Assembly: GCA_018883705.1 (NCBI GenBank)
Contig: JAHLFQ010000202.1
Coordinates: 1-16,599, forward strand
DNA from: Candidatus Cellulosilyticum pullistercoris
GTDB lineage: Bacteria; Bacillota; Clostridia; Lachnospirales; Cellulosilyticaceae
Length of the DNA: 16,599 nt
Direction of reading: 5' to 3'
Position 1 is the first letter of the stretch; each line of letters begins with the position of its first letter. A program made the position numbers and the translations under genes. Positions 6,938 to 14,168 of this stretch are shown here, piece by piece. A model generated the notes under the pieces. The model worked only from the letters and a program-made list of their open reading frames with translations. It made no database searches and had not been told where the DNA came from.

Positions 6938-8818
6938 CTAAAATTTAATAGGTATTAATTTCACATAATCTTCAATGCTACCATCATTTAAACAGCACTC
7001 GATAATTTGTCTTCCAAGTGGATTTAAATCTGGTGATAAATATTTTTTAAGTTCTTCCTTGAAGAAGTGATTTAAAATTTCTGCACCCTTATCATAACCT
7101 TCTTTGCCTACTTCTGGCTGTAATTCTGTACGAAGTAATACTTTAGGTAGATTGATTCCATCTACTCTTAAACTTTCAAGTGAGTAACCAAGAAGTGGGC
7201 ATCTTGATTCTACAAGTTGTTCTCTCCTAAATTGAACTGAGCCACGTCTTGCAAGGTAGTCACGTGCAATCCATTGAGACATAAAGCCTACTTCATAGGC
7301 ACCTATGTGTTGATTTGGAATAAGAATGAATCTTGTATCTGGAGTAGCTAGAATTTGTTCAAGTAAAAGATTGGCTTGGTCTACTCTTCTACCTGTTGCA
7401 AATGGCCAATATGAACCAACACCTTCACTCTTCATACCACCATCAGTATCTAAAATACTTGGATTTGCATGTCCTCTTGGTGCTACTAAACGCCATAACC
7501 AACCAAGTGCAGGTGGTAAAATATGGAACATACCCATAATACCATAAGTTGGCTCCTCTTTTGTACAAATTGGTGCACGTACACCAAAACTACGAATATC
7601 TACTTCTGCTACACCTTCTTCTACATTAGGAACAAAAGTTCTAGGCATAATAACACGTGGATTTGGGCATGGTTTTCCAAGTTCCTCATCTGTAATGTGC
7701 TCCCAAATTAAGCAAGTTGAATCTGGTGTTGCATCCATATTTAAGAATACAAGTGGTGCTTTTGGATGCGTACATAATTTTTCATAATATGGGTCTGTTC
7801 CATATTCTGTAATATGGTTAACGCGAAGGAACCATCCCTCTTCTCCATCAATAACCCTCAGTTTTTTGCTATCATTTTGAATGCTTCTTGGACACATAGC
7901 CATATCATCTGTTACTGCTCTAAGTTCACATTTTGCATTTATATTTAAATAGCTTACATCTCCTGTTACTGTATTCGTTGCAAGATGGACACGACCTTCT
8001 TCATCTCTATGCATTTGTTCAGCCATCTCACTCTTACCACCGCCGCTAGCACCTTCGTGCATAATAGTAAGGACATTTTCATAAGGTGTAATTACTTTTA
8101 CAGTTGAAGCATGTAATGTTACCCAGCCTTCTTGCTCTCCGATATCAAGTAATACGCTATAGATACCTTTTTTAGCACTTGGGCCTGGATAAAGATTATA
8201 TGAAAAAACTTCATGTAAGTGGTCCATACGATTATGTACTACTACTTGTTTACCTGAAAAATGAGTATGTCTAAATGGTGGTGCGACATAAACAATTGCT
8301 CTAGGAGTAAATCCTTCTCTTATATCTTCTGCTGGAATAAATGCTTGAAGATCCGCTAATGCTGTTGCAAAGAATGCTGCATTTTTAGGACCAATCATAA
8401 TCGCTTCATAACCCATTTTGCTACCACCTGCATAGAAAGGAAGCATGATGAGTTCTTGCTCTTTAAGCCAATCAAAAGTCTCTTGTCTTACCCCTTCGAA
8501 TTCAACACCAAAACTTTCTTTATAAGTTCTTTTATCAGTTGGCTTATCATCTCCAATTACCATACAGTTAGGATCACGTCTTCTCATATACATATCCATA
8601 TAGTTTACAGAGATACCATTCTTACATCTAACAACTTCAGCTTCTACAACCGGACCTTTGCCTTTTACATTATAAGCAACCTGAAACTTCTTTTGGAATT
8701 TTTCACCAAGTGATAACTCAAATAATTCCTCTCTTGATTTAGGAATAATTACTTTTTCCTGACTCTGAAGTAAAGCTTCAACATCTTTTGGTAAATTCAT
8801 TCTATCCAAAATTTCCAT
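6938..8818 (-). CDS. DUF4914 family protein with PEPCK-like P-loop
   Basis: About 626 residues, cytoplasmic, no membrane segment. I recognise it as a DUF4914-type protein; its biochemical role is not established. The central part looks like the nucleotide-binding core of PEP carboxykinase. Numbering from the GTG at 8827, a Walker A-like loop GASGGGKS (259-266) is followed by a TDD acidic motif (306-308), EEGWFLRVNHITEYG (329-343) and SYWPFATGRRVDQANLLLEQI (472-492), reminiscent of the FWPGF region of GTP-type PEPCK. The true start is probably the ATG at 8818, since GGAG (8827-8830) lies 8 bases before it and overlaps the upstream GTG. It stands alone with a strong palindromic promoter, so it is probably regulated. 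An ATP- or GTP-dependent kinase or carboxykinase-like activity is inference from fold motifs only. Confidence 0.85.
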   Translation of the reverse strand: MEILDRMNLPKDVEALLQSQEKVIIPKSREELFELSLGEKFQKKFQVAYNVKGKGPVVEAEVVRCKNGISVNYMDMYMRRRDPNCMVIGDDKPTDKRTYKESFGVEFEGVRQETFDWLKEQELIMLPFYAGGSKMGYEAIMIGPKNAAFFATALADLQAFIPAEDIREGFTPRAIVYVAPPFRHTHFSGKQVVVHNRMDHLHEVFSYNLYPGPSAKKGIYSVLLDIGEQEGWVTLHASTVKVITPYENVLTIMHEGASGGGKSEMAEQMHRDEEGRVHLATNTVTGDVSYLNINAKCELRAVTDDMAMCPRSIQNDSKKLRVIDGEEGWFLRVNHITEYGTDPYYEKLCTHPKAPLVFLNMDATPDSTCLIWEHITDEELGKPCPNPRVIMPRTFVPNVEEGVAEVDIRSFGVRAPICTKEEPTYGIMGMFHILPPALGWLWRLVAPRGHANPSILDTDGGMKSEGVGSYWPFATGRRVDQANLLLEQILATPDTRFILIPNQHIGAYEVGFMSQWIARDYLARRGSVQFRREQLVESRCPLLGYSLESLRVDGINLPKVLLRTELQPEVGKEGYDKGAEILNHFFKEELKKYLSPDLNPLGRQIIECCLNDGSIEDYVKLIPIKF

Positions 8819-8915
8819 TTTATCCACTCCATTTCATTTATTTATTTTTTTATTTTTTGGTATGTTTCATACAAATAAATTATCCATTTAGTTTTCTTGC
8901 ATTTTATCTACCTAT

Positions 8916-8944
8916 ATGATACAAGATTTATGTTTACATGTAAA
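8916..8944 (-). promoter_or_regulatory. Strong promoter of the DUF4914 gene with palindrome over -35
   Basis: Minus strand: TTTACA (8939-8944, 5/6), a 17-base spacer, TATCAT (8916-8921, 5/6). The -35 is half of a perfect 12-bp palindrome TTTACATGTAAA (8933-8944), a likely repressor or activator site. Transcription would start near 8909, leaving a leader of about 90 AT-rich bases before the ATG. Confidence 0.6.
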
Positions 8945-9190
8945 TGTATGCAGGCAAATTATTTTTTTATTTCATATTTTTATTTAACAATTCACATTTT
9001 TTTAAATTTATTTTTATTATATTCTGTGTATTAGTCCCATATAACCCTTTAAAATATAATAGATATACAGACATTTATCACTTCATATCTCTACATTTAA
9101 TATTTCTTTATTAGCTAAAAATGATTTTTCTAAATAATTTTCCTTCGATTTCTTCAAAAATTCTTCCATAGAAACTTTCTACCTACACAC
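8945..9190. other. AT-rich gap, no convincing gene
   Basis: Part of a gap of about 490 bases between the DUF4914 start and the next gene. On the minus strand a 28-codon frame (9083-9169, MEEFLKKSKENYLEKSFLAN...) begins just after the 9191-9231 terminator. It has no good ribosome-binding site or promoter. The rest is poly-A/T-rich with nothing I can name. Confidence 0.5.
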
Positions 9191-9231
9191 AAAAAAGGTA
9201 GTACAACTTTATCTTATTGTACTACCTTTTT
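9191..9231 (-). terminator. Terminator of the acidic hypothetical gene
   Basis: Perfect 15-bp stem (9192-9206 with 9217-9231, AAAAAGGTAGTACAA/TTGTACTACCTTTTT), 10-base loop, and TTTTTT on the minus strand. It is about 75 bases after the stop at 9307. The plus-strand side is also T-rich, so it could work in both directions. Confidence 0.85.
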
Positions 9232-9306
9232 CTAATTACTTTCATTTTATGAGCTACCCATATACTTCTATTTTATACATTCTCAATTGAACTGTTTATG
9301 CTTCCA

Positions 9307-9813
9307 TTAATCTGCGAACTGCATAATTAGTTTCTGAAGTACAGGTGTAAGTACGCCTGCATCTTCAATCACTGTAGCCCATGAACCACTTATTTCGCCT
9401 CCATCATGATAAAGGACTTCACTAAAAAGATACATCTCTTCTTGTTTACGAATAAGCATACCATATACTAATCCTGGTCCTAATTCTAATTCTCCTAGAT
9501 TAAGATCCTCTTCTTTAGCAATGCTCCCATCCAAAAGAGAGACTCTCCCCTCATGAGCTGCTGCATAAGCAATAAAAAGTCCATTTGTTTCATCTTGTTC
9601 TAGATAACGTTCTGTTCTTGCTAAGATGTTATTAATACCTCTTTCACATTCTAAAACGTCATAGCGATTTCTATAGTATTTATCATCTTCCTCATCATAA
9701 TACATAAATACCATAGCTGTTTCTTCACTATCTACAAGACGAATTAAACCATCCATATCATATACTGTTTCTTCAAATACTAACTCATTATTTTCATTTA
9801 ACCTGTCATTCAT
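9307..9813 (-). CDS. Hypothetical acidic protein, 168 aa
   Basis: I do not recognise the family. The protein is rich in Asp and Glu (for example YYDEEDDKYY and KEEDLNLGELELG), has no signal peptide or membrane helix, and should be cytoplasmic. The beta-strand-like pattern ETAMVFMYYDEED, GLFIAYAAAHEGRVSLLDG and MYLFSEVLYHDGGEISGSW suggests a compact alpha/beta domain; no catalytic motif is evident. An in-frame ATG occurs 3 codons earlier (9822), but AGGAG ends only one base before it and lies 10 bases before the ATG at 9813, which I prefer. It is monocistronic, with its own terminator and a TATAAT-like -10 at 9877-9882 lacking a clear -35. Confidence 0.75.
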   Translation of the reverse strand: MNDRLNENNELVFEETVYDMDGLIRLVDSEETAMVFMYYDEEDDKYYRNRYDVLECERGINNILARTERYLEQDETNGLFIAYAAAHEGRVSLLDGSIAKEEDLNLGELELGPGLVYGMLIRKQEEMYLFSEVLYHDGGEISGSWATVIEDAGVLTPVLQKLIMQFAD

Positions 9814-9926
9814 CTTTCGCATACTCCTACAAATTAAATCTTATTGTGTTATTTTATAATCATCATTGCCTTTACTATTATAGCCCAATTTCTTCAACTT
9901 CCTGTAGCTATATTTATATATATAGC

Positions 9927-9971
9927 AAAAAGTCCGAAACTACTTCTACTTAAAGAAGCGCTTCGGACTTT
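9927..9971 (-). terminator. Terminator of tRNA-Leu
   Basis: Stem of 10 bp (9962-9971 with 9929-9938, AAAGTCCGAA/TTCGGACTTT) with a second inner 5-bp helix (9943-9947 with 9954-9958), then TTTTT on the minus strand. It begins 10 bases after the tRNA 3' end. Confidence 0.85.
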
Positions 9972-9981
9972 CCTTCTGTGA

Positions 9982-10065
9982 TGCGGGAAAAGGGACTTGA
10001 ACCCTCACGATCATACAATCACTAGATCCTTAGTCTAGCCTGTCTGCCAATTCCAGCATTCCCGC
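9982..10065 (-). tRNA. tRNA-Leu, anticodon AAG
   Basis: 84 bases. Acceptor stem GCGGGAA/TTCCCGC with discriminator A (9982), anticodon stem CTAGA/TCTAG, T-loop TTCAAGT, and a class II long variable arm (GAT...ATC), all as expected for a leucine tRNA. The anticodon loop CTAAGGA gives AAG (10031-10029), reading CUN codons starting with CUU. Bases after the discriminator are TCA, so CCA is not encoded. It is a single-gene unit with its own promoter and terminator. Confidence 0.95.
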
Positions 10066-10106
10066 ATATTTCATTTCCTATCGGCTTTCCCTCAAGGACA
10101 AAATCT

Positions 10107-10135
10107 ATTATAGCTAAACTCTTTGCATATGTCAA
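10107..10135 (-). promoter_or_regulatory. Consensus sigma-A promoter of tRNA-Leu
   Basis: Minus strand TTGACA (10130-10135), a 17-base spacer, TATAAT (10107-10112): both hexamers perfect and spacing optimal. Transcription should start near 10100, giving a leader of about 35 bases. Confidence 0.9.
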
Positions 10136-10224
10136 CTATTTCTTTAAACTTTTTATTTCTTTATTTGTTCTTTTAAAACTAGGGTTATGATAAAATAGAA
10201 TATATTAATACTGGAGGTGTATAA

Positions 10225-11502
10225 ATGAAGAGCTTTTGGAAAGATAATCCTTATTTTAAAATTTCTCTATACGCTATTTTTGTTGCTGTAGTTACTATTC
10301 TGTTTTACCGCATTTCCTCCAACACAGATAATATTGCACCTTCAATTATAGCATTCTTTAGAAGATCTATTAGAGTCATCTTGCCTATTCTTTATGGGTT
10401 ACTAATCGCTTATCTATTTAATCCAATTATGATTTTCTTTGAGCGTTATTTCTTAAAATGGTTTAAACCTTCTACAACAAAACAGAAAAAGGCCATTCGT
10501 AGTATTGCTATTATGACTGTATATGTTTGTATTCTTGGTACCATTGTCTTGATGATTCGATATCTTATTCCTCAAATTTCTAAGAACATCATGGATTTAG
10601 TTAACGTTATGCCTAAATATCTGGAGAACTTAAAAGAACAAATCGCAGCATTTGAGAAGCACGTCAATTCAAATATCTCTATGTTTCCATACACTTTAGA
10701 TACTGCTCAACTTTTTGATATGATTGACCCTGAAAAACTCTTTAATAAGGACCTAATCAATAATATTATAGCAAGCGTTATGAATAGTACCTTATCTATT
10801 ACGTCTTCATTATATAATTTAGTCATGGGACTTGTTATTGCTTTTTATATGCTGACTCAAAAAGAAGATTTCTCTTTAGGTATTAAGCGCCTTATGTTTT
10901 CCTTACTAAAAAAAGAACGAGCAGAAAAAATTATTGCTATCTTTGCTGAAGGCAATGAAATCTTTATTCAATTCTTTGTTGGCAAATTTATAGACTCCTC
11001 TATCATTGGTGTGATTTGCTTTATAGGACTTTCTATACTGGATAACCCTTACGCCTTATTACTATCATTTATCGTAGGTGTCTTGAATATGATTCCTTAT
11101 TTTGGTCCATTTTTAGGTGCTATCCCAGCAGTTGTTATCACGCTATTTACAGGCTTTATGCCTGCTGTATTTGTAGCAATCTTTATTTTCCTATTACAAC
11201 AATTCGATGGTTTAGTCCTTGGTCCTAAGATTCTAGGTGATTCTATCGGTCTTAGTCCATTTTGGATTATTTCAGGTATCATTGTTGGTGGTGCACTTTG
11301 GGGACCTCTAGGTATGTTCTTTGCTTCTCCTATTGTTGCTGTGATTCTTAACAACATCACACGCTGGGTAGACCGAACTTTAACAGAACGCAATATTCCT
11401 CATACCCTTTTTGAACCAGCTATTACTTCTAACGATACTGAAACTAAATATACTAAGCAAACTAAGCCTAAACTAAAAAAAGGACAAAAAAATAATAAGT
11501 AA
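10225..11502 (+). CDS. AI-2E family membrane permease, 425 aa
   Basis: Integral membrane protein of the AI-2E/UPF0118 family, whose members include Na+/H+ antiporters and proposed AI-2 exporters; the substrate cannot be read from the sequence. Hydrophobic segments at about 10-29, 50-72, 92-114, 190-210, 247-272, 275-310, 312-330 and 344-378. Family signatures are GVLNMIPYFGPFLGAIP (285-301), QQFDGLVLGPKILGDSIGLSP (325-345; the PKILGDSIG core) and the glycine-rich GIIVGGALWGPLGM. The C-terminal 35 residues are polar and very lysine-rich (KQTKPKLKKGQKNNK), probably cytoplasmic. GGAGG (10213-10217) lies 7 bases before the ATG. Transcribed divergently from tRNA-Leu and convergent with trxA. It is much more like the 12160 permease than the YtvI-like one. 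Confidence 0.9.
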   Translation: MKSFWKDNPYFKISLYAIFVAVVTILFYRISSNTDNIAPSIIAFFRRSIRVILPILYGLLIAYLFNPIMIFFERYFLKWFKPSTTKQKKAIRSIAIMTVYVCILGTIVLMIRYLIPQISKNIMDLVNVMPKYLENLKEQIAAFEKHVNSNISMFPYTLDTAQLFDMIDPEKLFNKDLINNIIASVMNSTLSITSSLYNLVMGLVIAFYMLTQKEDFSLGIKRLMFSLLKKERAEKIIAIFAEGNEIFIQFFVGKFIDSSIIGVICFIGLSILDNPYALLLSFIVGVLNMIPYFGPFLGAIPAVVITLFTGFMPAVFVAIFIFLLQQFDGLVLGPKILGDSIGLSPFWIISGIIVGGALWGPLGMFFASPIVAVILNNITRWVDRTLTERNIPHTLFEPAITSNDTETKYTKQTKPKLKKGQKNNK

Positions 11503-11506
11503 TACT

Positions 11507-11536
11507 AAAAAGGTGCTCCTAATAGGGGCACCTTTT
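11507..11536 (+). terminator. Terminator between the permease and trxA
   Basis: 12-bp stem with one G-U pair (11508-11519 with 11525-11536, core GGTGC/GCACC), 5-base loop, T-rich 3' side. The G-U pair becomes an A-C mismatch on the minus strand, so it favours the plus-strand transcript. The TTTTT run at 11507-11511 on the minus strand could still let it serve trxA. Confidence 0.85.
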
Positions 11537-11542
11537 CGTTTA

Positions 11543-11860
11543 TTAAAGCATATTATTGATTTTTTGTTCTAATACAGTTTTAGGTACTGCACCTACTACT
11601 TGATCTACTATTTGACCATCTTTAATGAAAAGAATAGTTGGGATACTCATGACATTATACTTAGAGGCAACTCCTCTATTTTCATCAGTATTAACTTTAC
11701 CAATTTTAACTTTCCCTTCATAGTCTCCTGCTAGTTCATCGATTACTGGAGACATCATTTTACATGGTCCACACCAATCTGCATAAAAGTCTACTACTAC
11801 TGGAGTAGATGATTTTAATGCTTCTTCTTCAAAGTTGCTATCTGTAAATTTAAATGCCAT
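11543..11860 (-). CDS. trxA: Thioredoxin
   Basis: Cytoplasmic dithiol-disulfide oxidoreductase, reduced by thioredoxin reductase; supplies electrons to ribonucleotide reductase, peroxiredoxins and others. 105 residues, the usual thioredoxin length. Active site WCGPCK (29-34) with Cys30 and Cys33; conserved Asp24 in VVVDFYADW; cis-Pro74 in MSIPT; C-terminal GAVPKTVLEQKI. All hallmark residues are present. AAGGAGG (11869-11875) is 8 bases before the ATG. A TATAAT hexamer (11934-11939, minus strand) about 75 bases upstream may be its -10, though the -35 is poor. Monocistronic. Confidence 0.97.
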   Translation of the reverse strand: MAFKFTDSNFEEEALKSSTPVVVDFYADWCGPCKMMSPVIDELAGDYEGKVKIGKVNTDENRGVASKYNVMSIPTILFIKDGQIVDQVVGAVPKTVLEQKINNML

Positions 11861-11875
11861 TTGTGCATCCTCCTT

Positions 11876-12094
11876 ATATATCTATATTTGATTAACACTA
11901 AAAATTTTCTAAAAGTTAACCTATGGTTAGTTTATTATAAGTTTGCTATTAATGCAATATCATATCCTTAGTTTAGTATTTCTCTTGTGCTCTATTATAT
12001 GCACACCCTCTAATTTATACACTAGTCTTTTTAATGTTCTTATAAGCATTACTTTATCTTTTCTTTATTTTTCTATTACATAAAAATAATAAAC
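11876..12094. other. AT-rich divergent region, upstream of trxA and a permease
   Basis: About 300 bases separate trxA from the permease at 12160. Apart from the possible trxA -10 and the possible permease promoter I see no gene, repeat or RNA structure. Confidence 0.5.
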
Positions 12095-12123
12095 TTGTTC
12101 TAAACTACTGTAAATAGTATGAT
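12095..12123 (+). promoter_or_regulatory. Possible promoter of the 12160 permease
   Basis: TTGTTC (12095-12100, 3/6), a 17-base spacer, TATGAT (12118-12123, 5/6). The predicted start, near 12130, is about 30 bases before the ATG. Confidence 0.4.
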
Positions 12124-12159
12124 TACTTTATAGAAATAAACTATTGGAAAGGATGTATT

Positions 12160-13278
12160 ATGCAAAATATAAAAAAACCTGTGCTTCTTATTACTTACGG
12201 ACTAATACTATTTTTTGTCCTTCTTAACTTTAATGCCTTGACTAGCTTTACTACAACATTTTTAGCACTTATTAGTCCATTTATCTGGGGACTTGCACTT
12301 GCCTATCTTCTTAATATTCCTTATACCTACATCTTAAATCATGTGCTTCATGCAAAGAAGGAAGATAAGTATTTTGGAAAGAAAAAAGCCTTAGCCATTA
12401 TTCTTGCTTATATCTTATTTATACTGATTATTGTGCTAAGTGTCTCTCTTCTTGTACCTCAACTTATTGATAGTGTGAATGAATTTATTAGTAACTTTTC
12501 TGGCTACTATACAAGTCTTGAAGCACTCTTCACACAACTTGGCCAAAAAATTCAGCTGACAACCTCATTCTGGAATGATTTGCAAAATGTAATTGTTTCT
12601 TACAAACAACAGGTTATGCAAATTATTAATAGTATTTTACCTTCCATCATTAATGTAGCAACTGGTACAGCTAATGGTATTTTCAATGGTATTTTTACCC
12701 TTATCCTCTCTGCTTATTTCTTAGTAAGTAAAGAAAAACTTGGAAAACTCATTAAAAATTCTGTTACAGCTTTTGCAAACGAAAAAACAATTTCTTATCT
12801 TGAACATGTTTTAGATTTATTTAATGAAACCTTTAGAGGATTTATCGTAGGGCAATTAACAGATGCACTTGTTGTTGGTATTATTACTTTTATTGGAGCA
12901 ACACTCTTTAAATTCCCATATCCTATTTTGATTGGCTTTATCGCAGGAATCACAAATATTATTCCTGTTCTAGGTCCATTCATTGGTGCTGTTCCTTGTT
13001 TCTTCATTATATTAATGGCAGCTCCAGATAAAGCACTTTGGTATTTAGTCTTCGTTGTCGTACTCCAACAAATAGATGGTAACTTTATCTGCCCTAAGAT
13101 TGTAGGAGATTCTATAGGACTTGATGGAATCTGGGTAATCTTTGCAGTTATTGTTGGTGGTGGTTTATTTGGTATTGTTGGTTCCTTCTTATGTGTACCC
13201 GTTTTCGCCATCCTATTTAAACTTTACAACGAGTATATTGCAAAACGATTAGAAAGAAAAACGCCTAAAATCAATTAA
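12160..13278 (+). CDS. AI-2E family membrane permease, 372 aa
   Basis: Second plus-strand member of the AI-2E/UPF0118 family. Hydrophobic segments at about 8-30, 34-55, 77-99, 168-189, 230-250, 254-288, 292-306 and 322-356. Family motifs are AGITNIIPVLGPFIGAVP (262-279) and QQIDGNFICPKIVGDSIGL (303-321; the PKIVGDSIG core), then VIVGGGLFGIVGSFL (330-344). Motif by motif it matches the 10225 permease, but it lacks that protein's long lysine-rich tail. GGAAAGGA (12146-12153) lies 6 bases before the ATG. It stands alone, convergent with trmB. The transported molecule is unknown. Confidence 0.9.
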   Translation: MQNIKKPVLLITYGLILFFVLLNFNALTSFTTTFLALISPFIWGLALAYLLNIPYTYILNHVLHAKKEDKYFGKKKALAIILAYILFILIIVLSVSLLVPQLIDSVNEFISNFSGYYTSLEALFTQLGQKIQLTTSFWNDLQNVIVSYKQQVMQIINSILPSIINVATGTANGIFNGIFTLILSAYFLVSKEKLGKLIKNSVTAFANEKTISYLEHVLDLFNETFRGFIVGQLTDALVVGIITFIGATLFKFPYPILIGFIAGITNIIPVLGPFIGAVPCFFIILMAAPDKALWYLVFVVVLQQIDGNFICPKIVGDSIGLDGIWVIFAVIVGGGLFGIVGSFLCVPVFAILFKLYNEYIAKRLERKTPKIN

Positions 13279-13297
13279 TCGATTATATTAGTAAAGC

Positions 13298-13342
13298 AAA
13301 AAGCAGTAGAATTTAAGAATTTAAATTCTACTGCTCTTTTTT
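13298..13342 (+). terminator. Bidirectional terminator between the permease and trmB
   Basis: Perfect 15-bp stem (13302-13316 with 13321-13335, core AGCAGTAGAATTTAA), 4-base loop, six T on the plus strand after one C. A run of A before the stem gives T on the minus strand, so it can also end trmB, which stops at 13355. Confidence 0.88.
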
Positions 13343-13354
13343 CTACTCTAAATA

Positions 13355-14002
13355 TTATACTCTTGGATTAACGGCTTCTAAACGATTAATAGTAAAGCCA
13401 AGTTCAGAGAATTTCTTCTCATACTCAGTCATAATATTGTCTTCCATGCCACTATTGTGTAAGTCTAAAGTTACATTCTTCATTTGCCAATGACATAAAG
13501 AAAACTCTTCAATAGATGATGCAAATAACCCTTTATTATCTGTTTTAAAGTGAATTTCTCCACCTTTTGCTAAAACAAATGAATATTTCTCTAAGAAACT
13601 TCTATAAGTTAAGCGACGATTCGCGTGTCTTTTCTTTGGCCATGGGTCAGAGAAATTTAAATAAATACGTGCAACTTCTCCTTCTTCAAAAATTTCTTTA
13701 CAGTTACTCACATCAAAGAAGAGAAATCTTAAATTGCTAGGTACCTCTTCTGCTGCATTTGCTTTTTTACAAGCCTTGTAGATTACTGTTTCTGCTCTTT
13801 CTACTGCAATATAATTAATATCTGGATTTCTTCTAGCTAATTCTGTGATAAACCCACCTTTACCACAACCAAACTCTACATGAATTGGGTTACTATTTCC
13901 AAAGCATTCATTCCATTTACCTTTATAATTTTCTGGCTGTGAAATAACTTTTTCATCTTGTGCTAAGTATTCCGGCGCTCTATTATCTCTTCTTAAACGC
14001 AT
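13355..14002 (-). CDS. trmB: tRNA (guanine-N7-)-methyltransferase
   Basis: Uses S-adenosylmethionine to make m7G46 in the variable loop of tRNAs. 215 residues, close to the B. subtilis length. The start is the ATG at 14002 (MRLRRDN, the usual family beginning) with AGAGAGGA (14011-14018) 8 bases upstream; a longer frame to 14110 adds 36 AT-coded residues with no site. Motifs: SAM-binding VEFGCGKGGF (42-51), acidic AVERAE (66-71), the signature FSDPWPKKRH (117-126) with Asp119 expected in catalysis, FKTDN (152-156) and TEYEKKF (192-198). Upstream is the serine hydrolase gene on the same strand, separated by about 165 bases with at most a weak terminator. Confidence 0.96.
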   Translation of the reverse strand: MRLRRDNRAPEYLAQDEKVISQPENYKGKWNECFGNSNPIHVEFGCGKGGFITELARRNPDINYIAVERAETVIYKACKKANAAEEVPSNLRFLFFDVSNCKEIFEEGEVARIYLNFSDPWPKKRHANRRLTYRSFLEKYSFVLAKGGEIHFKTDNKGLFASSIEEFSLCHWQMKNVTLDLHNSGMEDNIMTEYEKKFSELGFTINRLEAVNPRV

Positions 14003-14096
14003 AGGGCTATTCCTCTCTATCTTCAGTAAATTATTTTTTATCAACTTATTAAAACGTCCTATTTTTTCATACTTAATTATTATACTTTTACATCCT

Positions 14097-14123
14097 TTTA
14101 AAATCAACAAAATTCCTTGATTT
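14097..14123 (-). terminator. Weak hairpin after the serine hydrolase gene
   Basis: 7-bp AT-rich stem (14101-14107 with 14117-14123, AAATCAA/TTGATTT), 9-base loop, then a short T run on the minus strand (complement of A before 14101). It is about 45 bases past the stop at 14169. Its low stability means read-through into trmB is likely. Confidence 0.3.
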
Positions 14124-14168
14124 CCAACACTTACACAAACTCTATTACATGTATATCATTTTGCTATG

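Noticed and set aside
8819..8827. GTG start for the DUF4914 protein
   Set aside because: The GTG is itself part of the GGAGTGG ribosome-binding region that serves the ATG at 8818.
11097..11393. Long antisense frames over the permeases (also 12795-13211)
   Set aside because: They lie opposite conserved permease motifs, have no ribosome-binding sites, and give low-complexity Pro/Ile/Thr-rich translations typical of antisense shadows.
14003..14110. 36-residue N-terminal extension of trmB
   Set aside because: Family members begin MRLR, which matches the ATG at 14002 with a proper ribosome-binding site. The extension is AT-rich filler without a site.
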